Shown here: piece by piece, positions 1 to 7,979 of the stretch
Layout: each line of letters starts with the position of its first letter
How positions within the stretch are numbered: position 1 is the first letter of the stretch
Notes under the pieces: generated by a model
Told to the model about the DNA's origin: nothing
The model's database searches: none
The model's input: only the letters and a program-made list of their open reading frames with translations
Translations under genes and position numbers: made by a program
Source of the DNA: Chthonomonas calidirosea
GTDB lineage: Bacteria > Armatimonadota > Chthonomonadetes > Chthonomonadales > CAJBBX01
Assembly (NCBI GenBank): GCA_020722705.1
Contig: DYKI01000003.1
Coordinates: 1-64,000, forward strand
Length of the DNA stretch: 64,000 nucleotides
Direction of reading: 5' to 3'

Positions 1-17
1 GGACGCCGTCCCTCCCG
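1..17 (-). repeat. Partial copy of a dispersed GC-rich repeat
   Basis: Positions 3-17 read on the minus strand are identical over 15 bases to positions 3190-3204, which form the first part of a hairpin before the GH57 gene. The copy lies just beyond the stop of the sugar isomerase gene and is cut by the window edge. Two copies 3 kb apart in non-coding DNA suggest a dispersed REP-like element; its function is unknown. Confidence 0.4.
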
Positions 18-20
18 GAC

Positions 21-851
21 TTAGCGCGCTGCCCTGAGCATTTCCGCGATGGCTTTCGGTACTGCGGTCGTCGCGTCCTCGGCGGCTTCGTATTCGAGGT
101 TCATGAACCCTCGGTAACCGGCTTCCTTGAGGATGTCGGCGAGTCTGCCGATGTCGGCGGGCTCCAGAACGCCATTTCGGCGTATTTCGGTCTTGATATG
201 CGTCGAGACGGCGTATGGCGCGCATCGCGCGAGGTCGGCATAGGGATCGGCTGTGTTGAAGTTCCCCGTGTCCAGCTTCACTCCAAGCCACTCGGACCGG
301 ACACGCGATAGAATATCGAGCAAGCCATCGGGCTCCGCAACGACACCGCCGTGGTTTTCGAGTGCAAGGACCACGCCCCTATCGGCAGCGTACTCGACGA
401 CCTCAGACAGGCACTCTGCAACCCACCGACGCCCACGGCTCTGTGGGACGCCCTTCGGTACGGCTCCGGCGAACACCCGCAACGATGGAGCGCCCAGGTC
501 CACCGACAGGTCAATCCAGTTGCGAGTTAGAACAATGTTGGCATTGCGTTCCGGGCCGGGTGGCAGAGCGAATGTGTTGCCGATGGCGGTCCCTGAGATA
601 TCGAGTCCGAGCAGGAAGCAACGACGGGCCAGCCGCCTCATGAGGGATGGCGTGATGGGCGTCGGGAAGTAGTACGCCGTGAGCTCAACGCCGTCGCAGT
701 CCAGCTCGGCGCACCGATCGAGGAATCCTTCCAGCGACATTGTCGGTGCGGGACCGGTGAGGCAGCTTCGATAGGAGTATGCGCAACAGCCCACTCGAAG
801 GGCGGGCTTGCCGGCGCGCTGGATCGGGGAGATGCTGCGGCGTGTACTCAT
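21..851 (-). CDS. Sugar phosphate isomerase/epimerase family protein (TIM barrel)
   Basis: A 276-residue protein of the xylose-isomerase-like TIM-barrel superfamily, which isomerises or epimerises sugars, usually with a bound divalent metal. Likely metal or catalytic positions lie in ALENHGG, KLDTGNFN, STHIKTE and NLEYEAAED, spaced as in this superfamily. I chose the ATG at 851 because it forms an ATGA overlap with the aroF stop; an ATG 39 bases upstream would lie inside aroF. It is the last gene of a hisC-aroF-isomerase operon. The substrate cannot be read from sequence; inosose or hydroxypyruvate isomerase-like roles are possible. No signal peptide is seen, so it is probably cytoplasmic. 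Confidence 0.85.
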   Translation of the reverse strand: MSTRRSISPIQRAGKPALRVGCCAYSYRSCLTGPAPTMSLEGFLDRCAELDCDGVELTAYYFPTPITPSLMRRLARRCFLLGLDISGTAIGNTFALPPGPERNANIVLTRNWIDLSVDLGAPSLRVFAGAVPKGVPQSRGRRWVAECLSEVVEYAADRGVVLALENHGGVVAEPDGLLDILSRVRSEWLGVKLDTGNFNTADPYADLARCAPYAVSTHIKTEIRRNGVLEPADIGRLADILKEAGYRGFMNLEYEAAEDATTAVPKAIAEMLRAAR

Positions 852-1873
852 GCGAGACTCCTTCCGACGGCTGCCGCTACCGACCGACATGAATCCGCAA
901 GTGCGACAAAGCCCTCATGGGTGATGGATTGGGCGCCGTCCTTGATTGCCTTTTCCGGTTCCGGATGGACCTCTATCAGCAGGCCGTCAGCGCCGGCAGC
1001 GATGGCGGCCCTCGACATTGCCTCGACGAGACTCCAGCGCCCCGTTCCCTGGCTTGGGTCCACGATGACCGGCAGGTGCGAAAGCTCCTTCACAGCGGCG
1101 ACAGCGGAAAGATCAAGCGTGTTGCGCGTGTGGGTCTCGAATGTGCGAATGCCGCGCTCGCACAGCATGACCTTCTCGTTGCCCCCTGAGACGATGTACT
1201 CGGCTGCCTGGAGCCATTCTTCGATCTTCGCCCACATTCCACGTTTCAGCAGCGCCGGCTTCGAACCGTGTCCAACCTCGCGGAGCAAGTCATAGTTCTG
1301 CATGTTCCGTGTGCCGATCTGAAGGATGTCGGCATACTGTGAGACGATTTCGACGTTTCTCGGGTCCATGACCTCGGTGACGATAGCCAGGCCCGTCACG
1401 TCAGCCACCGCCCGCAGGATGCGAAGTCCCTCTACGCCGAGTCCCTGGAAGGAATAGGGTGACGTGCACGGCTTAAACGCGCCGCCTCGAAGGACTGAAA
1501 AACCCAGCGAGCGTACCAGTTTGGCCGTCTCGAGCGTAAGCTCGTACGACTCGACCGTACACGGCCCCGCCATCATGATCACCGATGGCCCGCCGATGGA
1601 GACGCTGCCGACATTGATGCAGGTCGTTTCGGGTCTGAACTCGCGGCTGACGAACTTGTAGGGCTTGATGATCGCAATGGCCGACTCGACATAGTCGAGA
1701 CGCTCCAGTTGCTCCAAGCAGTGGGCTTTGTCGGCTTCCGGCACGCCGACGGCGCCGATGACGGTCCTTTCGGCACCGTAAATGGGATGCACGCCGTAGC
1801 CCCAACCGATGATCCGGTCCTCAACATCGCGGATCTGGTCAGGCGTGGCATGCGGAGCCATCACAACAATCAT
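848..1873 (-). CDS. aroF: 3-deoxy-7-phosphoheptulonate (DAHP) synthase
   Basis: Catalyses the first step of the shikimate pathway, condensing phosphoenolpyruvate and erythrose 4-phosphate. The 341-residue protein has a short N-terminal ferredoxin-like/ACT-type domain (about residues 1-70) and a KDO8P/DAHP-synthase barrel, the type known from Thermotoga, where the N-terminal domain mediates aromatic amino acid feedback. Family motifs AGPCTVES, RGGAFKPCTSPYSFQG and LPVIVDPSQGTG are visible. Its ATG makes an ATGA overlap with hisC upstream, and its TGA overlaps the isomerase start, so the three genes are translationally coupled. Pairing with an aminotransferase suggests aromatic amino acid synthesis. 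Confidence 0.95.
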   Translation of the reverse strand: MIVVMAPHATPDQIRDVEDRIIGWGYGVHPIYGAERTVIGAVGVPEADKAHCLEQLERLDYVESAIAIIKPYKFVSREFRPETTCINVGSVSIGGPSVIMMAGPCTVESYELTLETAKLVRSLGFSVLRGGAFKPCTSPYSFQGLGVEGLRILRAVADVTGLAIVTEVMDPRNVEIVSQYADILQIGTRNMQNYDLLREVGHGSKPALLKRGMWAKIEEWLQAAEYIVSGGNEKVMLCERGIRTFETHTRNTLDLSAVAAVKELSHLPVIVDPSQGTGRWSLVEAMSRAAIAAGADGLLIEVHPEPEKAIKDGAQSITHEGFVALADSCRSVAAAVGRSLA

Positions 1874-2976
1874 GGATAGAGCACCTTCTGCATGGTGTCC
1901 AGAAGCCTGGCATTCTGGTCTTTGGTTCCAATCGTGATGCGCAGGAACGTGTCTGCTCCGAAAGCATCACCCGTGCGCACAATGATGCCCTGCCTGAGGA
2001 GAGCATCGAACACCTGTTTGGCAGGACGCAGCACGTCCACCCAAACGAAGTTCGCTTGCGACGGCCAGACGATGAGACCAAGCGCGCCCAATCCGTCTGA
2101 CAGTTGCTGCCGTCCCTGCGCGACCATTGAGCGTGACAGCGATGCATGCTGCCGGTCGGATAGCGCCGCGACCGCTGCGGCCTGAGCCAGATGGTTGACG
2201 TTGAACGGTTCGCGCACCTGCTCGATCGCACGAATGATCTCAGGGCGGGACATCCCGTAGCCAACGCGCAGGCCGGCAAGGCCGTAGAGCTTGGAGAAGG
2301 TGCGCAGCGCTACGACGTTCGCTCGTGCCTGAACAAAGCGCACGCTGTCGGGATAGTCCGGCGCATCAACATACTCGTAATACGCTTCGTCGAGGCACAG
2401 CACGCATCCGTCGGGAAGGCGCTCCAGCAGCCGCTCGACCTCGGCATGGGTCACATACGACCCTGTGGGGTTGTTGGGGTTCGCAATGAACACGATGCGC
2501 GTTCTGGGCGAAACGGCCGCGGCAATCGCCTCGAGGTCGTACCGCCATTCTCTCAAGGGTACCTTGATGCATTCGCCCTCGCCGAGTGTGACGGCGGATT
2601 CGTACCGGCTGAACGTGGGATCGCCCTGGATCACCTGGTCACCGGGTCTCAAGAACGCGAGGCCCAGAAGGTGGATGATCTCATCTGAACCGTTGCCGAA
2701 TGTGAGCTCCGCCGGGTTTACTCCGAGGTGCAGCGCCAGAGCCTGACGAAGGTCATGGCATCCGCCATCCGGATACATATGTACATCTCCCGCGTGTGCT
2801 TTGATCGCATCGATCGCCGCGGGTGACGGGCCAAGGGCATTCTCGTTGGATGCAAGCTTGATGATGTCCGTCAGTCCAAACTCACGCTCAACCTCGGCTA
2901 TCGGCTTGCCGGGACTGTACGGACGCAGACTGGCGATGTTTGGCGGTATCTCGGGTGGCGGGACCTGACGAGGCAT
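1870..2976 (-). CDS. hisC: Histidinol-phosphate (or aromatic amino acid) aminotransferase
   Basis: A 368-residue class I/II PLP-dependent aminotransferase of the HisC family. Visible features are the N-terminal substrate segment LASNENALGPSP, FGNGSDEII, the ANPNNPTGS loop, LDEAYYEYVD and the PLP-lysine segment TFSKLYGLAGLRVGYG. HisC converts imidazole acetol phosphate to histidinol phosphate, but members of the family also transaminate phenylpyruvate and hydroxyphenylpyruvate. Being the first gene before aroF and not beside other his genes makes an aromatic role at least as likely. It overlaps aroF by four bases. No cleavable signal is present. Confidence 0.9.
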   Translation of the reverse strand: MPRQVPPPEIPPNIASLRPYSPGKPIAEVEREFGLTDIIKLASNENALGPSPAAIDAIKAHAGDVHMYPDGGCHDLRQALALHLGVNPAELTFGNGSDEIIHLLGLAFLRPGDQVIQGDPTFSRYESAVTLGEGECIKVPLREWRYDLEAIAAAVSPRTRIVFIANPNNPTGSYVTHAEVERLLERLPDGCVLCLDEAYYEYVDAPDYPDSVRFVQARANVVALRTFSKLYGLAGLRVGYGMSRPEIIRAIEQVREPFNVNHLAQAAAVAALSDRQHASLSRSMVAQGRQQLSDGLGALGLIVWPSQANFVWVDVLRPAKQVFDALLRQGIIVRTGDAFGADTFLRITIGTKDQNARLLDTMQKVLYP

Positions 2977-3041
2977 GACGATCCTATCGCAATGGCAGTA
3001 CAGCTAGTTTACCTCAGCGCGTCGGAAGCCGATCGGAGCGT

Positions 3042-3070
3042 TTGACGGCCCCATGACGATGCGCTATACT
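3042..3070 (+). promoter_or_regulatory. Sigma-70-type promoter of tRNA-Ser
   Basis: TTGACG at 3042-3047 and TATACT at 3065-3070 are separated by 17 bases. Transcription should begin about 3077, only four bases before the mature tRNA end. Both boxes are one base from consensus, as expected for a strong stable-RNA promoter. Confidence 0.8.
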
Positions 3071-3080
3071 TCAAGCGTGT

Positions 3081-3164
3081 GGAGAGGTGTCCGAGCGGTC
3101 TATGGAACCCGTCTTGAAAACGGGCAGGCGATGAGCCTCGCGGGTTCGAATCCCGCCCTCTCCG
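3081..3164 (+). tRNA. tRNA-Ser (anticodon TGA)
   Basis: The acceptor stem GGAGAGG (3081-3087) pairs with CCTCTCC (3157-3163), followed by discriminator G at 3164 as usual for serine tRNAs. The anticodon stem CCCGT/ACGGG (3108-3112 and 3120-3124) encloses the loop with TGA at 3115-3117. A long variable arm (about 3125-3139) and a T arm with GCGGG-TTCGAAT-CCCGC complete a class II tRNA. The 3' CCA is not encoded; CCC follows. Confidence 0.95.
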
Positions 3165-3189
3165 CCCTTGACCGCGATGGCAGCCGTCG

Positions 3190-3215
3190 CGGGAGGGACG
3201 GCGTTCTCGCCGTCC
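3190..3215 (+). repeat. GC-rich hairpin, copy of a dispersed repeat
   Basis: GGACGGCG (3196-3203), loop TTCT and CGCCGTCC (3208-3215) form a perfect 8-bp stem. Its first 15 bases (3190-3204) recur in inverse orientation at the left edge of the window. It sits between tRNA-Ser and the GH57 start. There is no U-tract, so it may be a processing or attenuation structure or simply a REP-like element. Confidence 0.5.
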
Positions 3216-3237
3216 GGAATCGGACGGGAGAGCCACA

Positions 3238-4473
3238 ATGACCCTGATCACGCTCTTCTTCTTCGCGCACCAGCCTGACCGCCTGCTTCCCTACGAGAAG
3301 CGACCCGCCACTCCCGCCGAGGACCTGGACCGGCTATGGGATCGGTACTTCGACGCTGACCTGAACGAGCAGGTGTTCCGGAAGGTCGCTGACAAGTGCT
3401 ACCGACCGGCCACGACGCTGCTCAGGGACTTGGTGCAGCAGCGCTCCGGAGAGAGCAAGCCGCTCAAAGTTGCGTTTGGGCTCTCGGGCACCTTGCTCGA
3501 TCAGATGGAGCGATACGACCCCGAGCTTCTCGGCCTCTTTCAGGAGCTTGGGGCGACGGGTCTCGTGGAGTTCACGGGGGAGACGTACTATCACTCGCTG
3601 GCATCGCTGTTCGGCGTGATCAGACGCGAGTTCGCCGAGCAGGCATCCATGCACGCGGATCGCATCGAACGGCTGTTCGGACGCAGGCCGACAGTGTTTC
3701 GGAACACGGAGTGCATGTACAACGACGGCATAGCGGCAGCAGTGCGGAGCATGGGATACGAAGGGATCATCACCGAGGGTGTTGATTGGCTCATGGAGGG
3801 CTGGCGATCGCCCGATTTCGTCTACAGCGCGCCGTGCGGCCTGCCGGTGCTCCTGCGCAACTACCGTCTGTCGGACGACGTGGGGTACCGATTCAGCAAC
3901 CGGGACTGGGAGGGATGGCCGCTGAGTGCGGATCGGTTTGCCGGCTGGCTGGCGGCCAACACGGACATGAACGTCCTGTTGGCCATGGACTACGAGGCGC
4001 TCGGTGAGCACATTTGGGCGGATACAGGGATCTTTGAGTTTCTCAAGCATTTGCCTGACGAGATAGCGAAACATCGCCAGCTCGAGTGTGTCACTCCGAC
4101 CGAAGCTGTGCGCCGACTGCCCACCGTGGGAACGCTCTCCGTTGATGACTACGCCACGATCTCCTGGGCCGACAAGGAGCGGGACACATCCGCGTGGCTT
4201 GGCAACGAGATGCAGCGGTTCTGCTATGAGGAACTGAAGAGACTCGAAGATCGCGTCAGAGAACTTGGGCACCCGGCCGTGACCGACTGCTGGCGACGGA
4301 TGCAGACATCGGATCACCTGTACTATATGGCGACCAAGTCCATGAGCGACCAGGACGTGCACCGGTACTTCAGCGCCTACGGCAGCGTGTTCGAAGCCTT
4401 CGTCAGACTGCATACCGCGGCCGTTGACCTGCGTGTGCAGATCGAGCGCCGCCTGATAAGGGACAAGCGCTAG
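3238..4473 (+). CDS. Glycoside hydrolase family 57 enzyme (alpha-amylase/4-alpha-glucanotransferase type)
   Basis: GH57 enzymes act on alpha-glucans such as starch or glycogen by a retaining mechanism. The 411-residue protein shows the family's conserved blocks: HQP at 11-13, GLSGTLLDQ, FTGETYYHS, then FRNTE with the likely nucleophile Glu158, and MDYEALGEH with the likely acid/base Asp251. The length fits the short GH57 alpha-amylase subfamily. The ATG at 3238 is preceded by GGGAG at a usable distance. No signal peptide is present, so it probably turns over intracellular glycogen or maltodextrin. The hairpin between tRNA-Ser and this gene could separate their transcripts. Confidence 0.92.
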   Translation: MTLITLFFFAHQPDRLLPYEKRPATPAEDLDRLWDRYFDADLNEQVFRKVADKCYRPATTLLRDLVQQRSGESKPLKVAFGLSGTLLDQMERYDPELLGLFQELGATGLVEFTGETYYHSLASLFGVIRREFAEQASMHADRIERLFGRRPTVFRNTECMYNDGIAAAVRSMGYEGIITEGVDWLMEGWRSPDFVYSAPCGLPVLLRNYRLSDDVGYRFSNRDWEGWPLSADRFAGWLAANTDMNVLLAMDYEALGEHIWADTGIFEFLKHLPDEIAKHRQLECVTPTEAVRRLPTVGTLSVDDYATISWADKERDTSAWLGNEMQRFCYEELKRLEDRVRELGHPAVTDCWRRMQTSDHLYYMATKSMSDQDVHRYFSAYGSVFEAFVRLHTAAVDLRVQIERRLIRDKR

Positions 4474-4480
4474 CGCGGCA

Positions 4481-5047
4481 TCACATTTCGGCGCTGCACG
4501 TCGCCTCCGCAACGACCGCTGCGCAGAATGCATCATCAGCGTCGCCTGGCAGCAGACCGCTGATCGGGGACTCCGCGAACTCGTAGAATGACCAAGCGGC
4601 CCGAGGCCATGTGTGTCCCGCAGGAGGCGCCACAGGCGTCTTCAGTGATCGTGCCAGGTCGCCGCGCGGATCTACGGCGTTGAGCAGATCGAGGACCTGA
4701 TTGACACGGAACAGGTAGTATCCACCCTCTGCGGCATCGTGGCTAATCAAGGCATGAGCGAGCTTTCCAGCCTCCTGCAGCAGCCGGTCGCCCAGCGTCA
4801 TGACGGCAGCACGCAGTCCTTCCGCATCGGCGGGAGCCTGGGCGATGGGAGGGGCATCGCCCTCGATGACCCCACTCGGTGCAGCACAGGCTACATGTGT
4901 CGGCGAGACGACCGTCACCTCCGCCGGACCATCCGCCGGTTCCGGTTCGTCAATGTTGGACACGCCCTTGATGAGGGCGTCGAAATCGAAGTTGCTTACC
5001 CCGCGGCGAAGCCGCTCGCGCAGATTCGAGGTCTTATCGTGCCGCAC
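4481..5047 (-). CDS. Uncharacterised ParA-operon protein with basic N-terminus
   Basis: A 188-residue protein I do not recognise. It starts at GTG (5047), which follows AGGAGG by about nine bases and overlaps the end of the ParA gene by 14 bases, so it is co-translated with ParA. The first 17 residues are Arg/Lys-rich (MRHDKTSNLRERLRRGV), then come an acidic, Pro/Ala-rich linker (about 32-75) and a mostly helical C-terminal domain (about 75-188). ParB, TlpT and McdB are known to stimulate their ParA partners through short basic N-terminal segments. By analogy this could be the ParA partner or cargo adaptor; that is inference. No ParB or helix-turn-helix motif is visible. Confidence 0.7.
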   Translation of the reverse strand: MRHDKTSNLRERLRRGVSNFDFDALIKGVSNIDEPEPADGPAEVTVVSPTHVACAAPSGVIEGDAPPIAQAPADAEGLRAAVMTLGDRLLQEAGKLAHALISHDAAEGGYYLFRVNQVLDLLNAVDPRGDLARSLKTPVAPPAGHTWPRAAWSFYEFAESPISGLLPGDADDAFCAAVVAEATCSAEM

Positions 5048-5810
5048 GGAGCAACACCTCCTCGGCCAGCGCCTCGTAGTTCTGGGCCCCCGGCGCGCGT
5101 CGGTCGAACAGGGCTATCGGCCTCCCTTCGACCTCGGATTCGGATACGCGGACGTTCTTGTAGATGACGGTCTGGAACACCTTGTCCCCGAAGCGTTCGC
5201 GTATCTCCGCGGCAATCGTCGCATGCAGCCGCGTGCCTCGTTCGAACATTGTCAGGAGCACGCCCAGCAGCTCGACCCGGAAACGGAGGCTCTTGGTCAG
5301 GGCCACGATCATTTTGTTCAGAGAGTCCATGCCGGCGAAGGCGTAGAACTTCGGCTCGGTTGGAATGAGCAGGTGGGTCGCGGCCACGATGGCGTTTTGC
5401 GTTAGTGTGCCCAGGGAGGGCGGGCAGTCAATGAAAACCCAATCGTATTCCTGATGCCGCGTCAGATCCTCGATCGCGTTGCGCAATCGGTACGCTTTGT
5501 CGGCATGCGGCATCATCAACGCCTCGGTATGGGCGAGGTCGAGGTGTCCCGGAGCCAGGTATAGCGGGAGTCCCTCGATCTGCCGAAGGATGACGCTGAG
5601 TGGAACCTCGTCTGGATCGAGCAGGACAGAATGAAGCGCGACATCGAGCTCGGGCCACGGAACACCCAGCCCAACCGTCAGGTTGGCCTGGGGATCAAGG
5701 TCTATTAGGAGTGTGCGGAGGCCTCGCTCAGCAAGGCACGCGCCCAGGTTGGCCGCCGTTGTCGTCTTGGCCACGCCGCCCTTCTGGTTGACGACAGCTA
5801 CGACGTTCAC
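5034..5810 (-). CDS. ParA/Soj-family ATPase
   Basis: A 258-residue ParA-type P-loop ATPase that probably forms ATP-dependent DNA-bound dimers to position a cargo. It begins almost directly with the deviant Walker A box, KGGVAKTT at residues 10-17 with the signature lysine K10 and P-loop K15. The LIDLDPQANLT and VFIDCPPS motifs follow. It lacks an N-terminal helix-turn-helix, as in chromosomal Soj and orphan ParA proteins. The gene lies between two unrecognised proteins and overlaps both (4 bases upstream, 14 downstream). The usual parB neighbour is absent, so protein or organelle positioning is as plausible as DNA segregation. Confidence 0.93.
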   Translation of the reverse strand: MNVVAVVNQKGGVAKTTTAANLGACLAERGLRTLLIDLDPQANLTVGLGVPWPELDVALHSVLLDPDEVPLSVILRQIEGLPLYLAPGHLDLAHTEALMMPHADKAYRLRNAIEDLTRHQEYDWVFIDCPPSLGTLTQNAIVAATHLLIPTEPKFYAFAGMDSLNKMIVALTKSLRFRVELLGVLLTMFERGTRLHATIAAEIRERFGDKVFQTVIYKNVRVSESEVEGRPIALFDRRAPGAQNYEALAEEVLLRAAR

Positions 5811-6583
5811 GCGAGATCACTCTGCCTGCGACGGTCACCGTTGGCGTCCAACAGCACCAGCTTCGAAGCATCAAGGGTAATGAAGCCGAGGGGATTGTAC
5901 ATCGTGCGTGGTCTTAGCATCACCCTGAGCCCATTGCCGGCGGGGCGCCCCGCGACGGTAAACACGCCGTTGCGAACGTCATCAAGGAAGGCCATGTAGT
6001 CGGTCGAGCGCGTCTCATCAGCCTGGATGCGCATCTTTGTGAGGTCAATGATGGCCTTCCACAGGTTGGATGAAGGATCCACCGCTCGCTCGCGAGGTTT
6101 CAGTCGGACGAGGTCGCCGACGCAGAACGGGTTCGCCCAGATATCCCCGATCGGACACCAGTCGGTCTCCTCGGGCTCGGTGGCGGTTGGCATACCGAGG
6201 GTGATGCCATCAGCTCCAGCGTGGATGGGATACTGCAGGCCTCGCGACTGACCGTCGGCACAGAACAGCGCTATTGAGAGCATCGAGCCGTCTAGTGGCC
6301 GCTCCGTCGCGCCGAGCCACCGGGCGGCGTCACGCTCCTTAGTGGTCACTGCAACCGCTGCATACGCGATCGGGTCCACGGTCCTTAGCCAGCGTCGGGC
6401 TTCTTCGAAGGCGAGTGTCAACTCCTCATCGCTGGTCCACTCAAGCACAATGCTTTCTGCCCCGGCCTCGGCGGTGTAGGCGACGAGGGTTGGCCGAACA
6501 CCTCCCGAGCGTATGAGCGCTCCGGTGGCTCCTACATCCAGAAGAGTGAACTCAGTCTCGAAGACGAAGTCGGGTGCGGACAC
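5807..6583 (-). CDS. Uncharacterised protein upstream of ParA
   Basis: I do not recognise this protein. I place the start at GTG 6583 (258 residues) because AGGAAG precedes it and because a likely promoter (TTGACA-N16-TATACA, 6698-6671) has its -10 box directly abutting the alternative ATG at 6670, which would then not be transcribed. The longer form has 287 residues. The sequence is mixed alpha/beta without signal peptide or membrane segment. The C-terminal third (DLTKMRIQADETRSTDYMA to FITLDASKLVLL) looks like a compact domain. It overlaps ParA by four bases, so the three genes form one operon. Confidence 0.65.
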   Translation of the reverse strand: MSAPDFVFETEFTLLDVGATGALIRSGGVRPTLVAYTAEAGAESIVLEWTSDEELTLAFEEARRWLRTVDPIAYAAVAVTTKERDAARWLGATERPLDGSMLSIALFCADGQSRGLQYPIHAGADGITLGMPTATEPEETDWCPIGDIWANPFCVGDLVRLKPRERAVDPSSNLWKAIIDLTKMRIQADETRSTDYMAFLDDVRNGVFTVAGRPAGNGLRVMLRPRTMYNPLGFITLDASKLVLLDANGDRRRQSDLA

Positions 6584-6670
6584 AGTTCTTCCTGCCCAGC
6601 ATGAGGACGCCACAGCGCCGGCATCGCACCCGAGCGGCGTGAGCTGTGCATACCGTGACGATTGTGCCAT

Positions 6671-6698
6671 TGTATAACGCTCGGCAACAGCATGTCAA
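6671..6698 (-). promoter_or_regulatory. Promoter of the ParA operon
   Basis: On the minus strand TTGACA (6698-6693) is followed after 16 bases by TATACA (6676-6671). The expected start near 6664 gives a leader of about 80 bases to GTG 6583. The -35 box is a perfect consensus match; the -10 is weaker. Confidence 0.55.
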
Positions 6699-6750
6699 GG
6701 ACGACCTCAGCGCGAGTGCCTCGCTCGCCCGACGGCCGGAGACACGCTGT

Positions 6751-6776
6751 GAACTGTCGGGCCATCTGCACGTCTA
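6751..6776 (+). promoter_or_regulatory. Possible ECF-sigma autoregulatory promoter
   Basis: GAACT at 6751-6755 and CGTCTA at 6771-6776 match the GAAC...CGTC pattern typical of promoters read by ECF sigma factors, with 16 bases between GAAC and CGTC. It lies about 50 bases upstream of the ECF gene. Such genes often activate themselves, but the match is short. Confidence 0.4.
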
Positions 6777-6825
6777 TATGAAACGAGAACAGGCAGCGTG
6801 ACGTGTCAGGAGGTCCGAGAACGAG

Positions 6826-7446
6826 GTGGAACGGGTGGCTGATAGCGATGCGGCACTGGTTTCGCGATGCAGAGACAACGATCGAGAAGCTTTCAACGAG
6901 ATCGTCTGTCGCTACATGGATCGTGTTGTCACATACGTTCGTCGGATGGTCGAGAACCGTGAGGACGCCGAGGATATCGCTCAGGAGACATTTGTGCGGA
7001 TCCATGCAGGCCTCCGGTCGTTTCAGAGCCGGTCGTCCTTGAACACGTGGGTGTATCGGATAGCCACGAACCTGTGCATTGACTACCGCCGAAAGCGTCT
7101 GCGGCCTGAGCGAAGGGCAGTGTGTATGGCGGACGCAGGATCAGGCTCCGCCAGTCTCGAAAACGTACGTGCCGCCGCGGCAACGGAGCCTGAGACGACT
7201 GCTATGCGCAATGAGTTGTCCAGGGCCCTGAAGCAAGCCATCGAAGGACTTCCTGAGCGCCTGCGGACCGTAGTGGTGCTCCATGACGTGAACGGCCTGG
7301 CGTATGACGAGATAGCGGCAATCGTCGGATGTCCTCTCGGGACCGTCAAATCACGGTTGTTCCATGCTCGGTCAGCACTGAGAGAGACGCTGGGACCATA
7401 CCTGCGGGGGGACGAGGTCGGGGCGAAAGGGCAGGGGAGCGCATGA
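6826..7446 (+). CDS. ECF (sigma-70 group 4) RNA polymerase sigma factor
   Basis: A 206-residue extracytoplasmic-function sigma factor. Region 2 (about residues 10-80) contains RYMDRVVTYVRRM, EDAEDIAQETFVRIH and LNTWVYRIATNLCIDYRRKR. A linker (about 85-120) leads to region 4 (about 125-185), with LPERLRTVVVLHDVNGLAYDEIA and the recognition helix GCPLGTVKSRLFHARSALRE. GTG 6826 is preceded by AGGAGG at 6808-6813; another GTG nine bases further is possible. Its TGA overlaps the anti-sigma start in an ATGA junction. The three-gene arrangement matches an RpoE-RseA-RseB-type envelope stress cassette. Confidence 0.95.
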   Translation: MERVADSDAALVSRCRDNDREAFNEIVCRYMDRVVTYVRRMVENREDAEDIAQETFVRIHAGLRSFQSRSSLNTWVYRIATNLCIDYRRKRLRPERRAVCMADAGSGSASLENVRAAAATEPETTAMRNELSRALKQAIEGLPERLRTVVVLHDVNGLAYDEIAAIVGCPLGTVKSRLFHARSALRETLGPYLRGDEVGAKGQGSA

Positions 7447-7952
7447 TGAAGTGCAATGTCGCTCGGCGACTTATATCGCTGGAAGTGGACGATAACCTAT
7501 CGGCACACGATGTCATCAGGCTTCGTGCGCACCTGACCGAATGCTCCGAGTGCAGTGCATTCGCCCACGACATGAGGCGGCTGGTTTCGGCCTCCTCGGA
7601 GCTTCAGGAAACCTGCAGCCGGGAAGCTTTCCTCCTCGGTGTCAGCCGGCGCATCGAAGCGTCCTCCTCGACGCCTCAACGGCTGATGGATAGGCTATGG
7701 TACGTTCGAAGGTCGCTGCGTCTGGCCGGCATGCTCGCGGGAGCGGCGTGCTGCATCGGCATCGTCGTGGTTGTCCATGTGCTGGGTGCCCGGAGGGATG
7801 CCGTTCAGCAAGTTGCGGCCGCTGAAGCGTTGCAGACGGTTGCCTCGCAAGATATCGCCCTGTCTTTTGGTGGGCCGCTCGATGACCTGGCTGCGGCGAA
7901 TCTGGCAGCTCTTGGGGCCGAGACGCCGCCGCTTGGTGAAGGGTGTGAGTAG
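7443..7952 (+). CDS. Zinc-finger anti-sigma factor (membrane-anchored)
   Basis: Probably sequesters the ECF sigma factor encoded immediately upstream. The 169-residue protein has an N-terminal anti-sigma zinc-finger domain with the H-x3-C-x2-C signature in RAHLTECSEC (about residues 29-38). One hydrophobic segment follows near residues 85-107 (LAGMLAGAACCIGIVVVVHVLG), and then a short extracytoplasmic tail of about 60 residues. That topology fits a regulated-proteolysis or RseA-like anti-sigma factor. ATG 7443 was chosen because it overlaps the sigma-factor stop (ATGA) and starts right before the zinc-finger domain; the open frame extends upstream without homology. Confidence 0.88.
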   Translation: MMKCNVARRLISLEVDDNLSAHDVIRLRAHLTECSECSAFAHDMRRLVSASSELQETCSREAFLLGVSRRIEASSSTPQRLMDRLWYVRRSLRLAGMLAGAACCIGIVVVVHVLGARRDAVQQVAAAEALQTVASQDIALSFGGPLDDLAAANLAALGAETPPLGEGCE

Positions 7953-7979
7953 TGCACCTGGAATGAGGGGATGGAAGGG

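Noticed and set aside
3196-3215. Hairpin as an intrinsic terminator of tRNA-Ser
   Set aside because: No T-run follows the stem, and a copy of half of it elsewhere suggests a dispersed repeat instead.
3334-4536. 400-residue minus-strand open frame antisense to the GH57 gene
   Set aside because: It mirrors a recognised GH57 gene with intact catalytic motifs, has no family features and is explained by high GC content.
5034-5810. ParA as evidence of a plasmid or integrated replicon
   Set aside because: No parB, parS-like repeats, rep gene or integrase nearby; neighbouring genes are ordinary chromosomal ones.
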